Assembly (NCBI GenBank): GCA_024734495.1
Contig: JALMQS010000265.1
Span: 144,266 to 208,265, forward strand
Length of the DNA stretch: 64,000 nt
From: Forficula auricularia
Taxonomy: Eukaryota > Arthropoda > Insecta > Dermaptera > Forficulidae
Reading direction: 5' to 3'
Shown here piece by piece: positions 1 to 11,882 of the stretch (positions are counted from its first letter, which is position 1; the number at the start of each line of letters is the position of its first letter). Below the pieces are notes generated by a model, which was not told the origin of the DNA, did not search any database, and worked only from the letters and a program-made list of their open reading frames with translations. A program made the translations under genes and the position numbers.

Positions 1-745
1 TAAAGTAATATATTTACTTAAATTTCTATAAGCTAGCTATGACTTGTCTATAGCACTCTTAGTTATTTCTGATCTAATATATTGAGAGTTCTTAGAAATG
101 GATTAGTCCAAAGATTCTCGAATCATCTTTAATTATTCATTTTTGTATTATTAGGTACTATTTTAATAGTTCATCAGCGAGAACAATAATTTTTATTCGA
201 ATAAAACTCGTCTGGCCTTGTCTTTGACATGCTTGAACTGAAAGATATATCTACCAGGCAGTGATTTGAAACCTTCTATTCTCACCCTTTTCGGAAAAAT
301 CATTCATTTTAATTGCCCCTTGAAACTATGAAACAATTTTATTTCATTCCGAGAACCAATATACATACCTTTCAAAACAAAAATTTTTTTATAGAAATAT
401 TTGATATAACGGATAAAATAATTTCAAAATTTAGAGATCCTTCTGAAATTATGAAGACAACCTTATACCGTATATTTATGAAAATTCTCTAAATGTTTGA
501 AATTTTAGGGATGAGCATCTTCCACAGCATCCATGGACTGATATGTATGTGCAAAATGTATATCTAATGCATAATTTCAAATGTAGTGTATCTAATAGGT
601 TGTATCAAAATTTTTCAATTTTCCGGGCAACTTTCCCAATTTTTTTTTACGTATTAACCTGAATTGGACTATTACGAACATTTAAAAAAAAAATAGCCAA
701 ATCGGTCCAGGAATTTGAGAGGTCTGCGCTTACAAAGAAAAAGAA
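1..745 (+). repeat. Arm A of a large inverted repeat around desaturase 1
   Basis: This arm reappears, reverse-complemented and nearly identical, at about 6670-7370. A diverged direct copy lies at 15880-16400. Shared landmarks are TAGTCCAAAGATTCTCGAAT and a stretch around 525-600 that includes CATCCATGGACTGATATG. No ORF is present. The arm begins with the reverse complement of a T-element end, so the repeat probably continues beyond the window start. Its class is unknown. Confidence 0.8.
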
Positions 746-752
746 ATTCATT

Positions 753-1711
753 TTTTAACCGACTTCAAAAAAGGGGGAGGTTCTCTATTCGACTGAATTT
801 TTTTTTTTTTTTTTGTGCCTATGTTACCTCATATCTCCGCCAATTCTCAACCGATTTTGAAAATTTTTTTGCATTGGGTCCAGTCTAGCTTCCGATTGGT
901 CCCATTTTTTTTTCGTTTTTTTCATAGGTATTAGACCTTTTTTATTAGGTTTGTTTAGACCTAACCTCTTTGTTTATGAACCGATTTCGATGGTTCTTTT
1001 TTTATCCGATAGGGGGTGTCTTGGGGATGGTGCCATATTAATTTGATCAAGTTCTGATGATATGATCACTATTAATAACATCACTAAAAAGAGAAAAATA
1101 AAATAATTTTTAAGAAAAAATAAAAACCGACTTCAAAAAATTAAATGCAACAAATAAAATACACTAAAAGGTATAAAATAATTATTATCTTATTTAGTTA
1201 CAACTAAACGACGAAATATTAACATGAAATTACTTTTTGAAGTTGGTGCCAAACATATACCTTTTATGAATCGCACTCGACGGATCTTACTTAGTACGTT
1301 TGGCGGGTATGCTCGCTTATAGGTATAGTTTGTTTGGCACCGACTTCAAAAGTAATTTCATGTTAATATTTCGTCGTTTAGTTGTAACTAAATAAGATAA
1401 TAATTATTTTATACCTTTTAGTGTATTTTATTTGTTGCATTTAATTTTTTGAAGTCGGTTTTTATTTTTTCTTAAAAATTATTTTATATGAATCGCACTC
1501 GACGGATCTTACTTAGTACGTTTGGCGGTACTGTCATATAGGTATAGTTTGTTTGGCACCGACTTTAAAAAGTAATTTCGTGTTAAATATTTCGTCGTTT
1601 AGTTGTAACTAAATAAGATAATAATTATTTTTATACCTTTTAGTGTATTTTTATATTTGTTGCATTTAATTTTTTGAAGTCGGTTTTTATTTTTTTCTTA
1701 AAAATTTTTAT
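753..1711 (+). mobile_element. Fold-back element FB copy 1
   Basis: The element opens TTTTAACCGACTTCAAAAAA and ends near AAGTCGGTTTTTATTTTTT, so ACCGACTTCAAAAAA is inverted at the two ends. Its right half is a long palindrome centred near 1290, with arms of about 150 bp. Here half of the palindrome is duplicated again at 1490-1711. There is no coding capacity. The ACCGACTTCAAAAA signature resembles a repeat I recall as widespread in insects, but I cannot assign it to a named superfamily. Confidence 0.75.
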
Positions 1712-2217
1712 ATTATATAGATAGATTAGAGACTGTAGTTTCGAAGGCATTTACTTCACATCTTCAGTTTTTTGTTTATAAATATATTTTATTTATTTAT
1801 TTATTTTTCCCTCAGATGAAATCGCTTATACAAATAAGTGAGGTTATTTATTATTTTTACAAATACTTACTTCCTATATTTATTTTCATCAAACAACAAA
1901 CTTTGATTTGCTCTTTACTCTGATCTATGCCTTCGTTCGACCAAGCTTATATTATTAATTTTAGCTATAATATTTTAAAATAAGCTGTTTTTTTATTATT
2001 ATTATTTTTACTGTTCTATAATTTTTAATAAAAATTGAATTTTTGCATATTTTTATTGTCAGTTCTAAAACCCTGTGATTTTGGTGTTATATAAATCTTT
2101 ATAATAATCAAAGTTAGAAAAGGTTAAAAAGCACTACTGTAGACACACCAACGAACAGATTCTTAATGAATTGGAATAGAGTTCAGAAAACAAAGACAAA
2201 ATAGAAAAATGATTTTT
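1712..2217. other. AT-rich spacer with a Penelope-like end remnant
   Basis: At 1728-1775 the minus strand shows CTGAAGATG followed by CTTCGAAACTACAGTCTC, the end signature of the P elements found elsewhere in the window. The rest is AT-rich sequence with no supported gene. Confidence 0.4.
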
Positions 2218-2385
2218 TTTATTTATAATAGGATTGGAATTAGGTGTACACCTTCTTTGGAATTATTTGGAATTACTTTGGAATTCATTAGATAATCTAT
2301 TGTCATCTATTGTCTTCTACTTGGAAATGAAAGTGGAAGTGGAAGTAGGTGTACACAATTTTAGGTACCGGTTCACCCTCGGGTA
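2218..2385 (+). mobile_element. MITE-like element, degraded copy
   Basis: The core (TTGGAATTCATTAGATAAT, then TCTATTGTCTTCTACTTGGA) matches the better-preserved copy at 60766-60914. The flanking GTGTACAC motifs are inverted, as in that copy. A 62-codon ORF across it is not a gene. Confidence 0.6.
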
Positions 2386-2664
2386 TACCTATATAATATA
2401 TTACATTTTATTTACAAAATAAATAAATATCTTAATTATCTTACATTTAAATGATTTTTATTATTATTATTTTTATAAAATAGCATTACAAACAAAATAA
2501 ATAAATATGATACATAAAATATGATTCAAAAAACATAACAGTTATTTAATATTCCCTTTAATTTGAAGAAAAACTCTTGAAGAAAAACTTTGAAAAAAAA
2601 ACATTTTAATTCTAACGTTTAGGGAAAACAAAATATATCTATATCTATATGTATCTATCTATCT

Positions 2665-3207
2665 ATATATATATATATAATCCTTAGTGTGTATGTGCGT
2701 GATCGACCCACGCCTAAACCACTGAACGTATCGAAACTATATTCACACCATATGTTTGTTTAGTGCTCCGGATGGTCTATCTAAATTTTGGGCCAAATCG
2801 GTTTGATTTGATCAAAGGCCTTGAAGAAGTATTATGATTATATTATACATATAACATTTTAATTTTAAAGTATAGGGAAAACAAAATATATCTATAATAA
2901 AATCATAATACTTCTTCAAGGCCTTTGAGAACAATGATTTAACCCAATCCCATTGTCTGCCTGGGTACAAAAGAAATGAGAAACCTTTTTTTTAAACCCC
3001 AAAATCGGCATTCTTCTACCTGAGAATAATTAATTTAATTACTTAAAATCGTGTGAAATCAAATCTAACCGATATGGCCCAAAATTTAGATAAACCATCC
3101 GGAGCACTAAACAAACATATGGTGTGAATATGGTTTCGATACGTTCAGTGGTTTAGGCGTGGGTCGATCACGCACATACACACTAAGGATTATATATATA
3201 TTAGATA
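2665..3207. mobile_element. Fold-back repeat downstream of desaturase 1
   Basis: Arms of about 140 bp at 2665-2804 and 3066-3207 are reverse complements with few mismatches, sharing for example CACGCCTAAACCACTGAACG. A smaller inner inverted pair (AAGGCCTTGAAGAAGTATTA) lies at 2816-2838 and 2899-2926. It has no ORF and ends about 60 bp from the desaturase 1 stop codon. Confidence 0.75.
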
Positions 3208-3879
3208 TAATACAATCTTTAAACATCTTGAGTGTTATTTTTTATGAATTTCCAAAAAATAAAAATATTAATTGATTTGATTGGTAACTATAGTGTTATC
3301 GATTTCTTCTTTGGTAAGGTTACTATCACCCCAGCCCCAGAGACCGTGGGTTCCATCGCCGGTTCGCTCTACTCGTTTTTTTACCATCTCACTATTAACT
3401 TGTTTTAAATCATAAGCGAGACCCAGTTTGGCGAAAAGATCAATAAACCCGGTGGAGTTATTTAACCAGTAGAATCCCAGTTCCGATGTTTTATAGTCCC
3501 ATGGAAATACGTGGTGGTAATTGTGCCAGCCTTCGCCTAACGCAAGCATCGAAACGGTGAAATTTTCTGCTGGGTTAATATATTTATCGTAGGGTTTGTT
3601 GCCCTCTAAGTGAGCTAGGCTGTTAACTAACCAGGTTGTATGCAGCATGGCGCAATAACGAAACATGGCACAGATATAAACTGCATTATACCAAGTTTCT
3701 CCAAAGAAATATACTGGTACAATTGTGGGAATAGTAAAGCACCAGAGAATCGCCATCCATTTAAAGTTTCTCTTCTGGAACATGACGACTCCATCAGCCT
3801 CCAAGTCACTCATGTCGATCCCTTTTCCTTTTGCGATGACATCGGGGTGTTTTTTGGTCATTAGCCAGCCCATGTGGGC

Positions 3880-3888
3880 GAAAAAAAT
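3880..3888 (-). other. Frame break in desaturase 1
   Basis: On the coding strand, eight bases (T7 then C) lie between the Gly codon GGA and GCC CAC ATG. Nine would keep the expected Gly-Phe-Phe-Phe-Ala-His frame. The other two paralogues are broken at the homologous position. Confidence 0.85.
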
Positions 3889-4023
3889 CCTCGATTGGCG
3901 TTGTGCGGGTCAGCGTTGGTTTCAGAATATTTATGATGAAGTCGATGGTCACGGGCCCATTCATGGATGCTATTTTGAGCTGACATTGAATTCAAAATCA
4001 TAAGAATAATACGAAGAGGTAGT

Positions 4024-4768
4024 TTTTAACCGACTTCAAAAAAGGAGGAGGTTCTCTATTCGATTGAATTTTTTTTTTTTTTTTTTTTTTTTTGTGCCTA
4101 TGTTACCTCATATCTCCGCCAATTGTCAACCGATTTTGAAAATTTTTTTTGCATTGGGTCCAGTCTAGCTTCCGATTGGTCCCATTTTTTTTTCGTTTTT
4201 TTTTCATAGGTATTAGACCTTTTTTATTAGGTTTGTTTAGACCTAACCTCTTTGTTTATGAACCGATTTCGATGGTTCTTTTTTTATCCGATAGGGGGTG
4301 TCTTGGGGATGGTGCCATATTAATTTGATCAAGTTCTGATGATATGATCACTATTAATAACATCACTAAAAAGAGAAAATAAAATAATTTTTAAGAAAAA
4401 TAAAAAACCGACTTCAAAAAATTAAATGCAACAAATAAAATACACTAAAAGGTATAAAATAATTATTATCTTATTTAGTTACAACTAAACGACGAAATAT
4501 TAACATGAAATTACTTTTGAAGTTGGTGCCAAACATATACCTTTTATGAATCGCACTCGACGGATCTTACTTAGTACGTTTGGAGGGTATGCTCGCTTAT
4601 AGGTATAGTTTGTTTGGCACCGACTTCAAAAAGTAATTTCATGTTAATATTTCGTCGTTTAGTTGTAACTAAATAAGATAATAATTATTTTATACCTTTT
4701 AGTGTATTTTATTTGTTGCATTTAATTTTTTGAAGTCGGTTTTTATTTTTTTCTTAAAAATTATTTTA
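4024..4768 (+). mobile_element. FB copy 2, inserted in the desaturase 1 coding sequence
   Basis: A complete FB element of about 745 bp, from TTTTAACCGACTTC to the AT-rich end next to TGCCTTGTAGG. It contains the same central palindrome (arms about 4390-4535 and 4610-4760). It lies exactly between the Ala codon of RSYKA and the Leu-Pro-Leu-Arg codons, replacing or duplicating about one Lys codon. A target duplication longer than 3 bp cannot be resolved. Confidence 0.85.
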
Positions 4769-5115
4769 TGCCTTGTAGGATCGATGAGACCATAATCGAT
4801 GCACGCCGGCGGTAATTCCGAACAGACTTAGACGTATGGCTACAAAAGCCCAGAGAAAAGTGGACCATTTAGCCTTAAAAAGGACCAGGTATAGGCCATA
4901 AATAGCAGCGATATGAAGTACACCAAAAAGAATAACATTTTTCCACACAATCACTCTTTTGTAACTTTTATCTGGTTTTTTCCAAACGTCCTCAACTGTC
5001 AATGTGGGGTCCAACAGGTCGTGTTCATCAAGAACCCCAGTTATTCCCTGGTTCCTAGGAGGTAACATTTCGGACGAGTTTTAAGCGTTAACTAACCCAG
5101 ACAGAGCGAGGACTG

Positions 5116-5123
5116 CTTATATA
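5116..5123 (-). promoter_or_regulatory. TATA box of desaturase 1
   Basis: On the minus strand ATATATAAGCAGTCCTCG lies about 50 bases before the ATG. The same TATATAAGCA core, at comparable spacing, precedes both other desaturases. Promoter function is inferred from this conservation. Confidence 0.7.
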
Positions 5124-5159
5124 TTTGGCATCTTTTAATTATTTAATTAATTGAGCAAT

Positions 5160-6263
5160 CCACGCCAATGGGGAATGAAATGTCCTACATGACTTTGAAC
5201 TTCACATGTTTACACTCACATACAGGTGGTTTAAGAAATTCAGATTCGAATAGAGGAAATACAAAAACTGAATTTTGGAATTTTAATCATTTAGCATATA
5301 TACCAAAAATAAATTTAATTAGTAAATTTATAAATAAATAATAATATTTATTAATTAAACGGAACTATTTGTATTTTTTTAAACCAAATTCTTCATAACT
5401 TTTTTTATTACTTGCTTATTTTAAATATATTTTATTTTAATTTTTCTTCTTTAATTATTAAAAGAAATTTTTTACAAAATTAATACAAGTCATTTAATTG
5501 TTATTCAAGTTCAGACATGAAGAAAAAACACTATCATGTATGAATGAAACTCACATTTCTCACATATTAATTATATGAATTATCACAGTAACGAGATTTA
5601 ATTTGATCTGTTTGATTCGAATATATTAGCATATAGTTTAAATTATATATGGACAACCTCTTTGTTTTCTCTTTATAAGTAAAAGTATTTTGAAATAAAT
5701 TATTGATTGTTTTATTGTTTTAACTGGATACAGGTCTTAAAAAAATCATAAAATATTTATTAATTATTCAAACGTTTCGGCAGAAATTCTTTCTTTATCA
5801 CTAAAGAATTATAATGATAGTACTCTCCCTCATTTTGGCCACAGAAAAAAATATTGTTCAAGAACCCTTCTCACCTAAATTTTTGTTCGGTTTCAACGAA
5901 AATCTAATCATCTCTTAATCTCAATAGAAAAAATTAACGAAATTTTATTTTGATATTAACATTAATTTGTGTGCTAAAGCGGACACACAATTTGGTAAGG
6001 TACCTATTAACATATACTAAATTAATATACATTTCGAAAAATTATTAAATCTCGAAAAATATAATTTTTTCGATTTCTACTCTAAAATGTTTTCTTGTAG
6101 ACCAAAACGCTTTTGACCATTGGTTTTGACCATTTTTTTTTTATCAAAATTGTTTGAACCGTTTTTGAAATATTTCAATAAAACGAAACACAAAATAAAA
6201 AATAATTTTTCATGCACCATTACAATACTTGGCCAGACCCAGACCTTGTATGATAAAGTAACT
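5160..6263 (-). repeat. AT-rich spacer and an old T-element copy
   Basis: 5160-5840 shows no supported gene. From about 5850 to 6263 the minus strand follows the T family: it begins TTACTTTATCATACAAGG, then AAGTATTGTAAT and a GCATGAAAAA-like stretch, and reaches TAATCTCAATAG-type sequence. It is strongly diverged from the other copies. Confidence 0.5.
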
Positions 6264-6369
6264 TAGAGTGAAAATCGCTAAACACTAAACTGAGGGGACC
6301 GAAATATTTCTTCGTGTTAAACATATTGCATTGCATACTAAAAAATTTCGGGTATTCTCAGAAAAATTA

Positions 6370-7370
6370 AATTTATTAGAATACAACCTATTAGATACAC
6401 TACATTTGAAATTATGCATTAGATATACATTTTGCACATACATATCAGTCCATGGATGCTGTGGAAGATGCTCATCCCTAAAATTTCAAACATTTAGAGA
6501 ATTTTCATAAATATACGGCATAAGGTTGTCTTCATAATTTCAGGAGGATCTCTAAATTTTGAAATTATTNNNNNNNNNNNNNNNNNNNNNNNNNNNNNNN
6601 NNNNNNNNNNNNNNNNNNNNNNNNNNNNNNNNNNNNNNNNNNNNNNNNNNNNNNNNNNNNNNNNNNNNNTTTGGCTAATTTTTTTTTTAAATGTTCGTAA
6701 TAGTCCAATTCAGGTTAATACGTAAAAAAAAATTGGAAAAGTTGCCCGGAAAATTGAAAAATTTTGATACAACCTATTAGATACACTACATTTGAAATTA
6801 TGCATTAGATATACATTTTGCACATACATATCAGTCCATGGATGCTGTGGAAGATGCTCATCCCTAAAATTTCAAACATTTAGAGAATTTTCATAAATAT
6901 ACGGTATAAGGTTGTCTTCATAATTTCAGAAGGATCTCTAAATTTTGAAATTATTTTATCCGTTATATCAAATATTTCTATAAAAAAAATTTTGTTTTGA
7001 AAGGTATGTATATTGGTTCTCGGAATGAAATAAAATTGTTTCATAGTTTCAAGGGGCAATTAAAATGAATGATTTTTCCGAAAAGGGTGAGAATAGAAGG
7101 TTTCAAATCACTGCCTGGTGGATATACCTTTCAGTTCAAGCATGTCAAAGACAAGCCCAGACGAGTTTTATTCGAATAAAAATTATTGTTCTAGCTGAGG
7201 AACTATTAGTAAAATAGTACCTAATAATACAAAAATGAAAAATTAAAAATGATTCGAGAATCTTTGGACTAATCCATTTCTAAGAACTCTCAATATATAA
7301 GATCAGAAATAACTAGGAGTGCTATAGACAAGTCATAGCTTTCTTATAGAAATTTAAGTAAATATATTAC
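6370..7370 (-). repeat. Arm B of the inverted repeat, with a 200-bp duplication at the gap
   Basis: 6670-7370 is the reverse complement of 1-745. The first ~200 bp (TACAACCTATTAGATACACT onward) occurs twice, at 6366-6569 and 6770-6953, on either side of the N gap, differing at only a couple of bases. That layout is typical of an unresolved assembly overlap. Confidence 0.8.
6570..6669. other. Assembly gap (100 N)
   Basis: Exactly 100 N, a conventional placeholder for a gap of unknown size. Near-identical sequence on both sides suggests the true distance may be zero or negative. Confidence 0.98.
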
Positions 7371-8302
7371 TTTACCATACAGGGTATAGTCAAGAATTGT
7401 AATCGTGCATGAAAAAAGTGGCTTTTTTCCTTCTTTTTTTTCGAAATATCTCAAAAACTGCCTAAACTATTTTGATTAAAAGATTGGCAGAAACCATGGC
7501 ATTTTGCTCTACAAAAAAGGCCTAATAAGTGAACATCGAAAAAATTATATTTTTCGAGATAATAATTGTTTTGTCAAAATGTCTGTTAGTCTGTCTGTGC
7601 GTTACCAAATTGAGTCCGAGCTAGCTCAAAAACTAGAGTGAATATCGAAATCAAATTTAACACGAAGTTTTGGTCCATTGAGATTAAGAGGTGATTAGAT
7701 TTTGGTACATAACGGCCCAAAATTAAAGGAGGTGGAGGGGGTTCAAAATAAAAAATCTATGATATTTGAGTAAACTCAACCAAATTTTGTATACCTAATC
7801 AGTAGGAGCCCAAAAGTCTAAAATGCAAAAACCAACCACCCAAAATAGGGGGGGGGGTGTAGGGTCAAAAAATAAAAATCTAGGCTCTTGTACCAAACTC
7901 AACGAAATTTTGTATACATAATCAGTGGGACCCGAGAAGTCTTAAAATGAAAAAACCAACCTCCCAAAGGGGGTGTAGGGTCAAAAAATGAAAATCTAGG
8001 CCCTTGTACCAAACTCAACCAAATTTTGTATGCATAATCACTGGGACCCCAGAAGTCTAAAAATGCAAAAACTTACAGCTCAAATGGGGGGGGGGGTCAA
8101 AAAAATGAAAATCTTGGTCATTTACCAAACTCAACCGGACATTGTATACATAATCAGTGGGACCCTAGAAGTCTAAAAATGCAAAAACTAACCCCCTCCC
8201 CTACATGATTATAAATAATTTTATTAAATATTAAATATAAGTGAGGGGCCAGAATGTATAGTAAAGTCAAGTGGACAGCCACATCAGAACTCGTCAGCCT
8301 AT
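7368..8302 (+). mobile_element. T element copy 1
   Basis: Starts TACTTTACCATACAGGGTA and ends TGTATAGTAAAGTCAAGTGG...CACATCAGAACTCGTCAGCC, giving a short inverted TTTACCATAC/TATGGTAAA-like pair near the ends. The body holds a ~95-bp tandem module (ATTTTGTATACATAATCAGT, GTCTAAAAATGCAAAAACTA) separated by G runs, about four units here. It has no ORF. Superfamily unassigned. Confidence 0.75.
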
Positions 8303-8304
8303 TT

Positions 8305-9051
8305 TTTAACCGACTTCAAAAAAGGAGGAGGTTCTCTATTCTACTGAATTTTTTTTTTTTTTTTTTTTGTGCCTATGTTACCTCATATCTCCACCAATTG
8401 TCAACCGATTTTGAAAAAAATTTTTTGCATTGGGTCCAGTCTATCTTCCGATTGGTCCCATTTTTTTTTTCGTTTTTTTTCATAGGTATTAGACCTTTTT
8501 TATTAGGTTTGTTTAGACCTGACCTCTTTGTTTATGAACCGATTTCGATGGTTCTTTTTTTATCCGATAGGGGGTGTCTTAGGGATGGTGTCATATTAAT
8601 TTGGTCAAGTTCTGATGATATGATCACTATTAATAACATCACTAAAAAGAGAAAAATAAAAATAATTTTTAAGAAAAAATTAAAAACCGACTTCAAAAAA
8701 TTAAATGCAACAAATAAAATACACTAAAAGTTATAAAATAATTATTACCTTATTTAGTTACAACTAAACGACGAAATATTAACATGAAATTACTTTTTTA
8801 AGTCGGTGCCAAACATATACCTTTTATGAATCGCACTCGACGGATTCTTACTTAGTACGTTTGGCGGGTACGCTCGCTTACTTAGTACGTAGGTATAGTT
8901 TGTTTGGTACCGACTTCCAAAAGTAATTTCATGTTAATATTTCGTCGTTTAGTTGTAACTAAATAAGATAATAATTATTTTATACCTTTTAGTGTATTTT
9001 ATTTGTTGCATTTAATTTTTTGAAGTCGGTTTTTTTTCTTAAAAATTTATT
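8305..9051 (+). mobile_element. FB copy 3
   Basis: Same termini and central palindrome as the copy in desaturase 1. It is placed directly at the T-rich right end of T copy 1, so it inserted into or beside that element. The 157-codon ORF running through its left half is not supported as a gene. Confidence 0.8.
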
Positions 9052-9059
9052 TTAAAAAA

Positions 9060-9400
9060 ATATAATGAGAAAATTTGAAAAATAACAAAAATGTTGCCGT
9101 TTTCGATGAAATTTGCAAAGAAACCACAGATCAAAATAAAATTTCAAAAAATGAAGGGTACTTTTTTGGACAGCATCCCCTGGTTGAAAAGTTACCAACC
9201 GCCACTGATTCTGAAAACTTTTTTCAGCTGAGGCAGAATTTTACTTATCAATTCTTTTATGTTTGGAGTGAAATTTTCTTGCCTTCTTTATATATGTATA
9301 GGAGGAAATTTGTCTCTAGGGTTAGGCTGACTGCCCGGATAGCAAGGTGGCGTTCGGATTCGACTCCTGAGGGGGCGAAACCTTCTGACATATAATACAT
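9060..9400 (+). repeat. Dispersed repeat with a tRNA-like B box
   Basis: 9070-9190 recurs inverted at about 15580-15705 (AAAGTACCCTTCATTTTTTG). Near 9355 GGATTCGACTCCTGAGG resembles a pol III B box followed by a 3' tail. Similar boxes occur at 13551 and 52810. Best read as a degraded tRNA-derived or mosaic repeat; the 106-codon ORF across it is not a gene. Confidence 0.45.
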
Positions 9401-10336
9401 ACATAATAATCTACTAAGATCTTTGATAAAATTGTCCTTATATAAATTCTCATATAATTAAATTTTTTAATTTCATTAAACCAATACTAAATGTCTCAAT
9501 TTAAAGAGAGGAGGAGCTAAATAACTTATCAACCGACTTTGTAATTTTTAATCAGTTATAAAGCAAAAACACTTAAATTTTAGCACAAGAAGGAACTTCC
9601 TACAATTTCCTTTATTCAAATGGGTAGAAAAAATCGTTCTTTTTTTACACGAGTCCGGAAAATTCATGGCAAGCAAAATTATTCACGTGAAAATTCATTG
9701 TATTTTTGAAATATTTTACTCAAAAGGATAAATATATTTTATTTTTTCCATTAAGCCACTCTTAATTTTGGGTTTGATTTTTATTCTTTAAATATATTCC
9801 AAAATGTACATTAACATTATATTTTCAAAAATAGCATAAAAAATAATACGATTAATTTTCTCACGATAAATCTTCTCTGCTCTTTACCTAGTCCAAAAGA
9901 AATTAATAAACATCGCGACACACTTTCGAGATAAAAAGTAGATCTTATATACATCGGGCACCTTATATACGTACATTCTCCTCCCCCCCCCCCATAAAAA
10001 ATTCCTGGATCCGCCCTTGGTTTTAACCTATAATTAAAGCATATATAACAATAGCAATATGATCAGTAATTATTTATTCTAAAGTTTAAAATTCTTTCTA
10101 AAAAAGGTGATATATCAAAAAATTTATATTTGAAGATAACGATTGACTATTTTGAATACTTACAGTTAATTAACCTTTTAAATAACTTGCATTGACCCCC
10201 GCTTAATTTCTTCTTGGTATTATTTTATTTTTACATTCCCACCGTACACTCATTTACATAAATAAATATGCATTTAAAATGAAAACCATCTTTAGCATAC
10301 ACTATAAACAAATATACAAACAAAAATACAAAATAT
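9401..10336. other. AT-rich region without a gene
   Basis: Only short ORFs, a C10 run near 9984 and GGATCCGCCCTTGG. Nothing recognisable as coding, RNA or mobile. Confidence 0.6.
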
Positions 10337-11068
10337 AAAAATTTTTAAGAAAAAAATAAAACTGACTTCAAAAAAATTAAATGCAACAAATAAAATACAC
10401 TAAAAGGTATAAAATAATTATTATCTTCTTTAGTTACAAACAAACGATGAAATATTAACATGAAATTACTTTTTGAAGTCGGTGCCAAACAAACTATACC
10501 TATAAGCAAGCGTACCCACCAAACGTACTAAGTAAGATCCGTCGAGTGCGATTCATAAAATGTATATGTTTGGCACCGACTTAAAAAAGTAATTTCATGT
10601 TAATATTTCGTCGTTTGGTTGTAACTAAAGAAGATAATAATTATTTTATACCTTTTAGTGTATTTTATTTGTTGCATTTAATTTTTTTGAAGTCGGTTTC
10701 ATTTTTTTCTTAAAAATTTTTATTTTTCTCTTTTTAGTGATGTTATTAATAGTGATCCTATCATCAGAACTTGACCAATAATATATTATGGCACCATCCC
10801 TAAGATACCCCCTTTCCAATAAAAAAAGAATCATCGAAATCGGTTCATAAACAAAGAAGTTAGTCCTGAACAAACCTAACAAAAAAGGTCTAATACGTAC
10901 AAAAAAAAATGGGACTAATCGGAACGTAGACTGGACCCAATGCAAATTTTTTTTTCAAAATCAGTTCACAATTGGCGGAGATATGAGGTAACATAGGCAC
11001 AAAAAAAAAAAAAAAAAAAAAATCAGTCGAATAGAGAACCTCCTCCTTTTTTTGAAGTCGGTTAAAAA
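10337..11068 (-). mobile_element. FB copy 4
   Basis: A reverse-oriented FB element that ends GAAGTCGGTTAAAA at 11068. The palindrome arms meet around 10530. The 96-codon minus-strand ORF in it matches the spurious ORF of copy 3 and reflects the repeat, not a gene. Confidence 0.8.
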
Positions 11069-11149
11069 GCGGGTAAGTGTAAATCGAACTTGCAATGTCA
11101 CAAGAAATGACCAGACATAATCAAAATATCTAGGTACTTGATTTCAAAT

Positions 11150-11425
11150 TGAAAATAAACTGCAACGGATCGTTGCTAAACTTTATCCAAATTCATTTGA
11201 AATATTAATATGTTTATTCCTTTATTATTAATCAGATATCAATTGCGATTTGCAGCTCTCATGTTAACTTTAATTCAAAAATAATTATCGATTCTCATTT
11301 AATAAATTTTGACAAATTTCCCCTCTGAAGATAGCTACAACCAATAGCCGAAACGTTAGCGGAGTTCATTAATAAAAATAATTAAATGAAAGCGGCACGT
11401 CTCTTTTTAAACCCTTACTAAATTA
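11150..11425 (+). repeat. Dispersed repeat joined to a Penelope-like end
   Basis: 11156-11300 (CTGCAACGGATCGTTGCTAA onward) recurs at 40940-41095. It runs into CTGAAGATAGC...AGCCGAAACGTTAGCGG at 11325-11365 and a tail GCGGCACGTCTC, which recurs inverted near 39970-40045. The CTGAAGA...CGAAACGT pair is the P end signature. Confidence 0.55.
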
Positions 11426-11827
11426 ATACAACTACAGCTATAAAGAATTCCTAAAATAAACTTGTATTATAGCACATTCCAACTCAACTAAAGTGCACAA
11501 TATTCCCAAAAGGGTGTTTTATTGAAGGGATGGAGAAAATACTCTTTTCACCAATTTCTTGTTAATAAAGATGTTGCATCTGCCTTTTGTAATAGAATAT
11601 TACAATCAAAATAAATCAATTAGTAAATCAATAAATAATAAAAAAATTTATATTTATTTCATTAAAAAAAATATTATGAGTCACTGTGGAGTGTAAATAT
11701 TTTCTCCGTCGCATTATCAGAGTGGGAGTAATTCAAGTATTAATTATGATATTGAATAGACAAGGGAATAAATGAGGAGAGGAAGATTGATTGTCATTCG
11801 GGCACATTGATTAACTTACATTCTCTC

Positions 11828-11835
11828 TATATAAG
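11828..11835 (+). promoter_or_regulatory. TATA box of desaturase 2
   Basis: TATATAAGCA lies about 50 bases before the ATG. An upstream AAATGAGGAGAGGAA block at 11770-11784 is shared with desaturase 3 (23692-23706). Shared core and upstream block support a duplicated promoter. Confidence 0.75.
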
Positions 11836-11882
11836 CAATCTTCGGTTTCTCTAGACTAGTTTTTGCTTATCCTTCGTACAAA

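Larger units (their letters stand above)
3268..5068 (-). pseudogene. Acyl-CoA desaturase 1, split by a transposon and frame-broken
   Basis: Membrane fatty acyl-CoA desaturase of the Delta9/Delta11 insect family, an ER di-iron enzyme that puts a double bond into acyl-CoA using cytochrome b5. Codons 1-100 (5068-4769) run from MLPPRNQ to the first histidine box HRLWSH and RSYKA. A 745-bp FB element then adds an immediate TAA. The sequence resumes at 4023 with LPLRIILMI and the second box (HRLHH). It shifts frame at the A7 run 3881-3887 (one base short), then reads MGWLMTKKHPD, the third box HNYHH and FPWDYKTSE to the stop at 3268. All three histidine boxes survive, but no single frame spans them. 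The insertion site has no splice signals and the paralogues have no intron there, so I judge it a pseudogene. The start is supported by the shared promoter spacing. Confidence 0.9.

Noticed and set aside
4024..4768. piggyBac assignment from TTAA at the FB end
   Set aside because: AAAATT after the second TTAA is conserved in all copies, so TTAA is internal to the element and not a target duplication.
8254..8727. 157-aa ORF and the related 10655-10945 and 28140-28349 ORFs
   Set aside because: They are FB element sequence; low-complexity and present wherever the repeat is.
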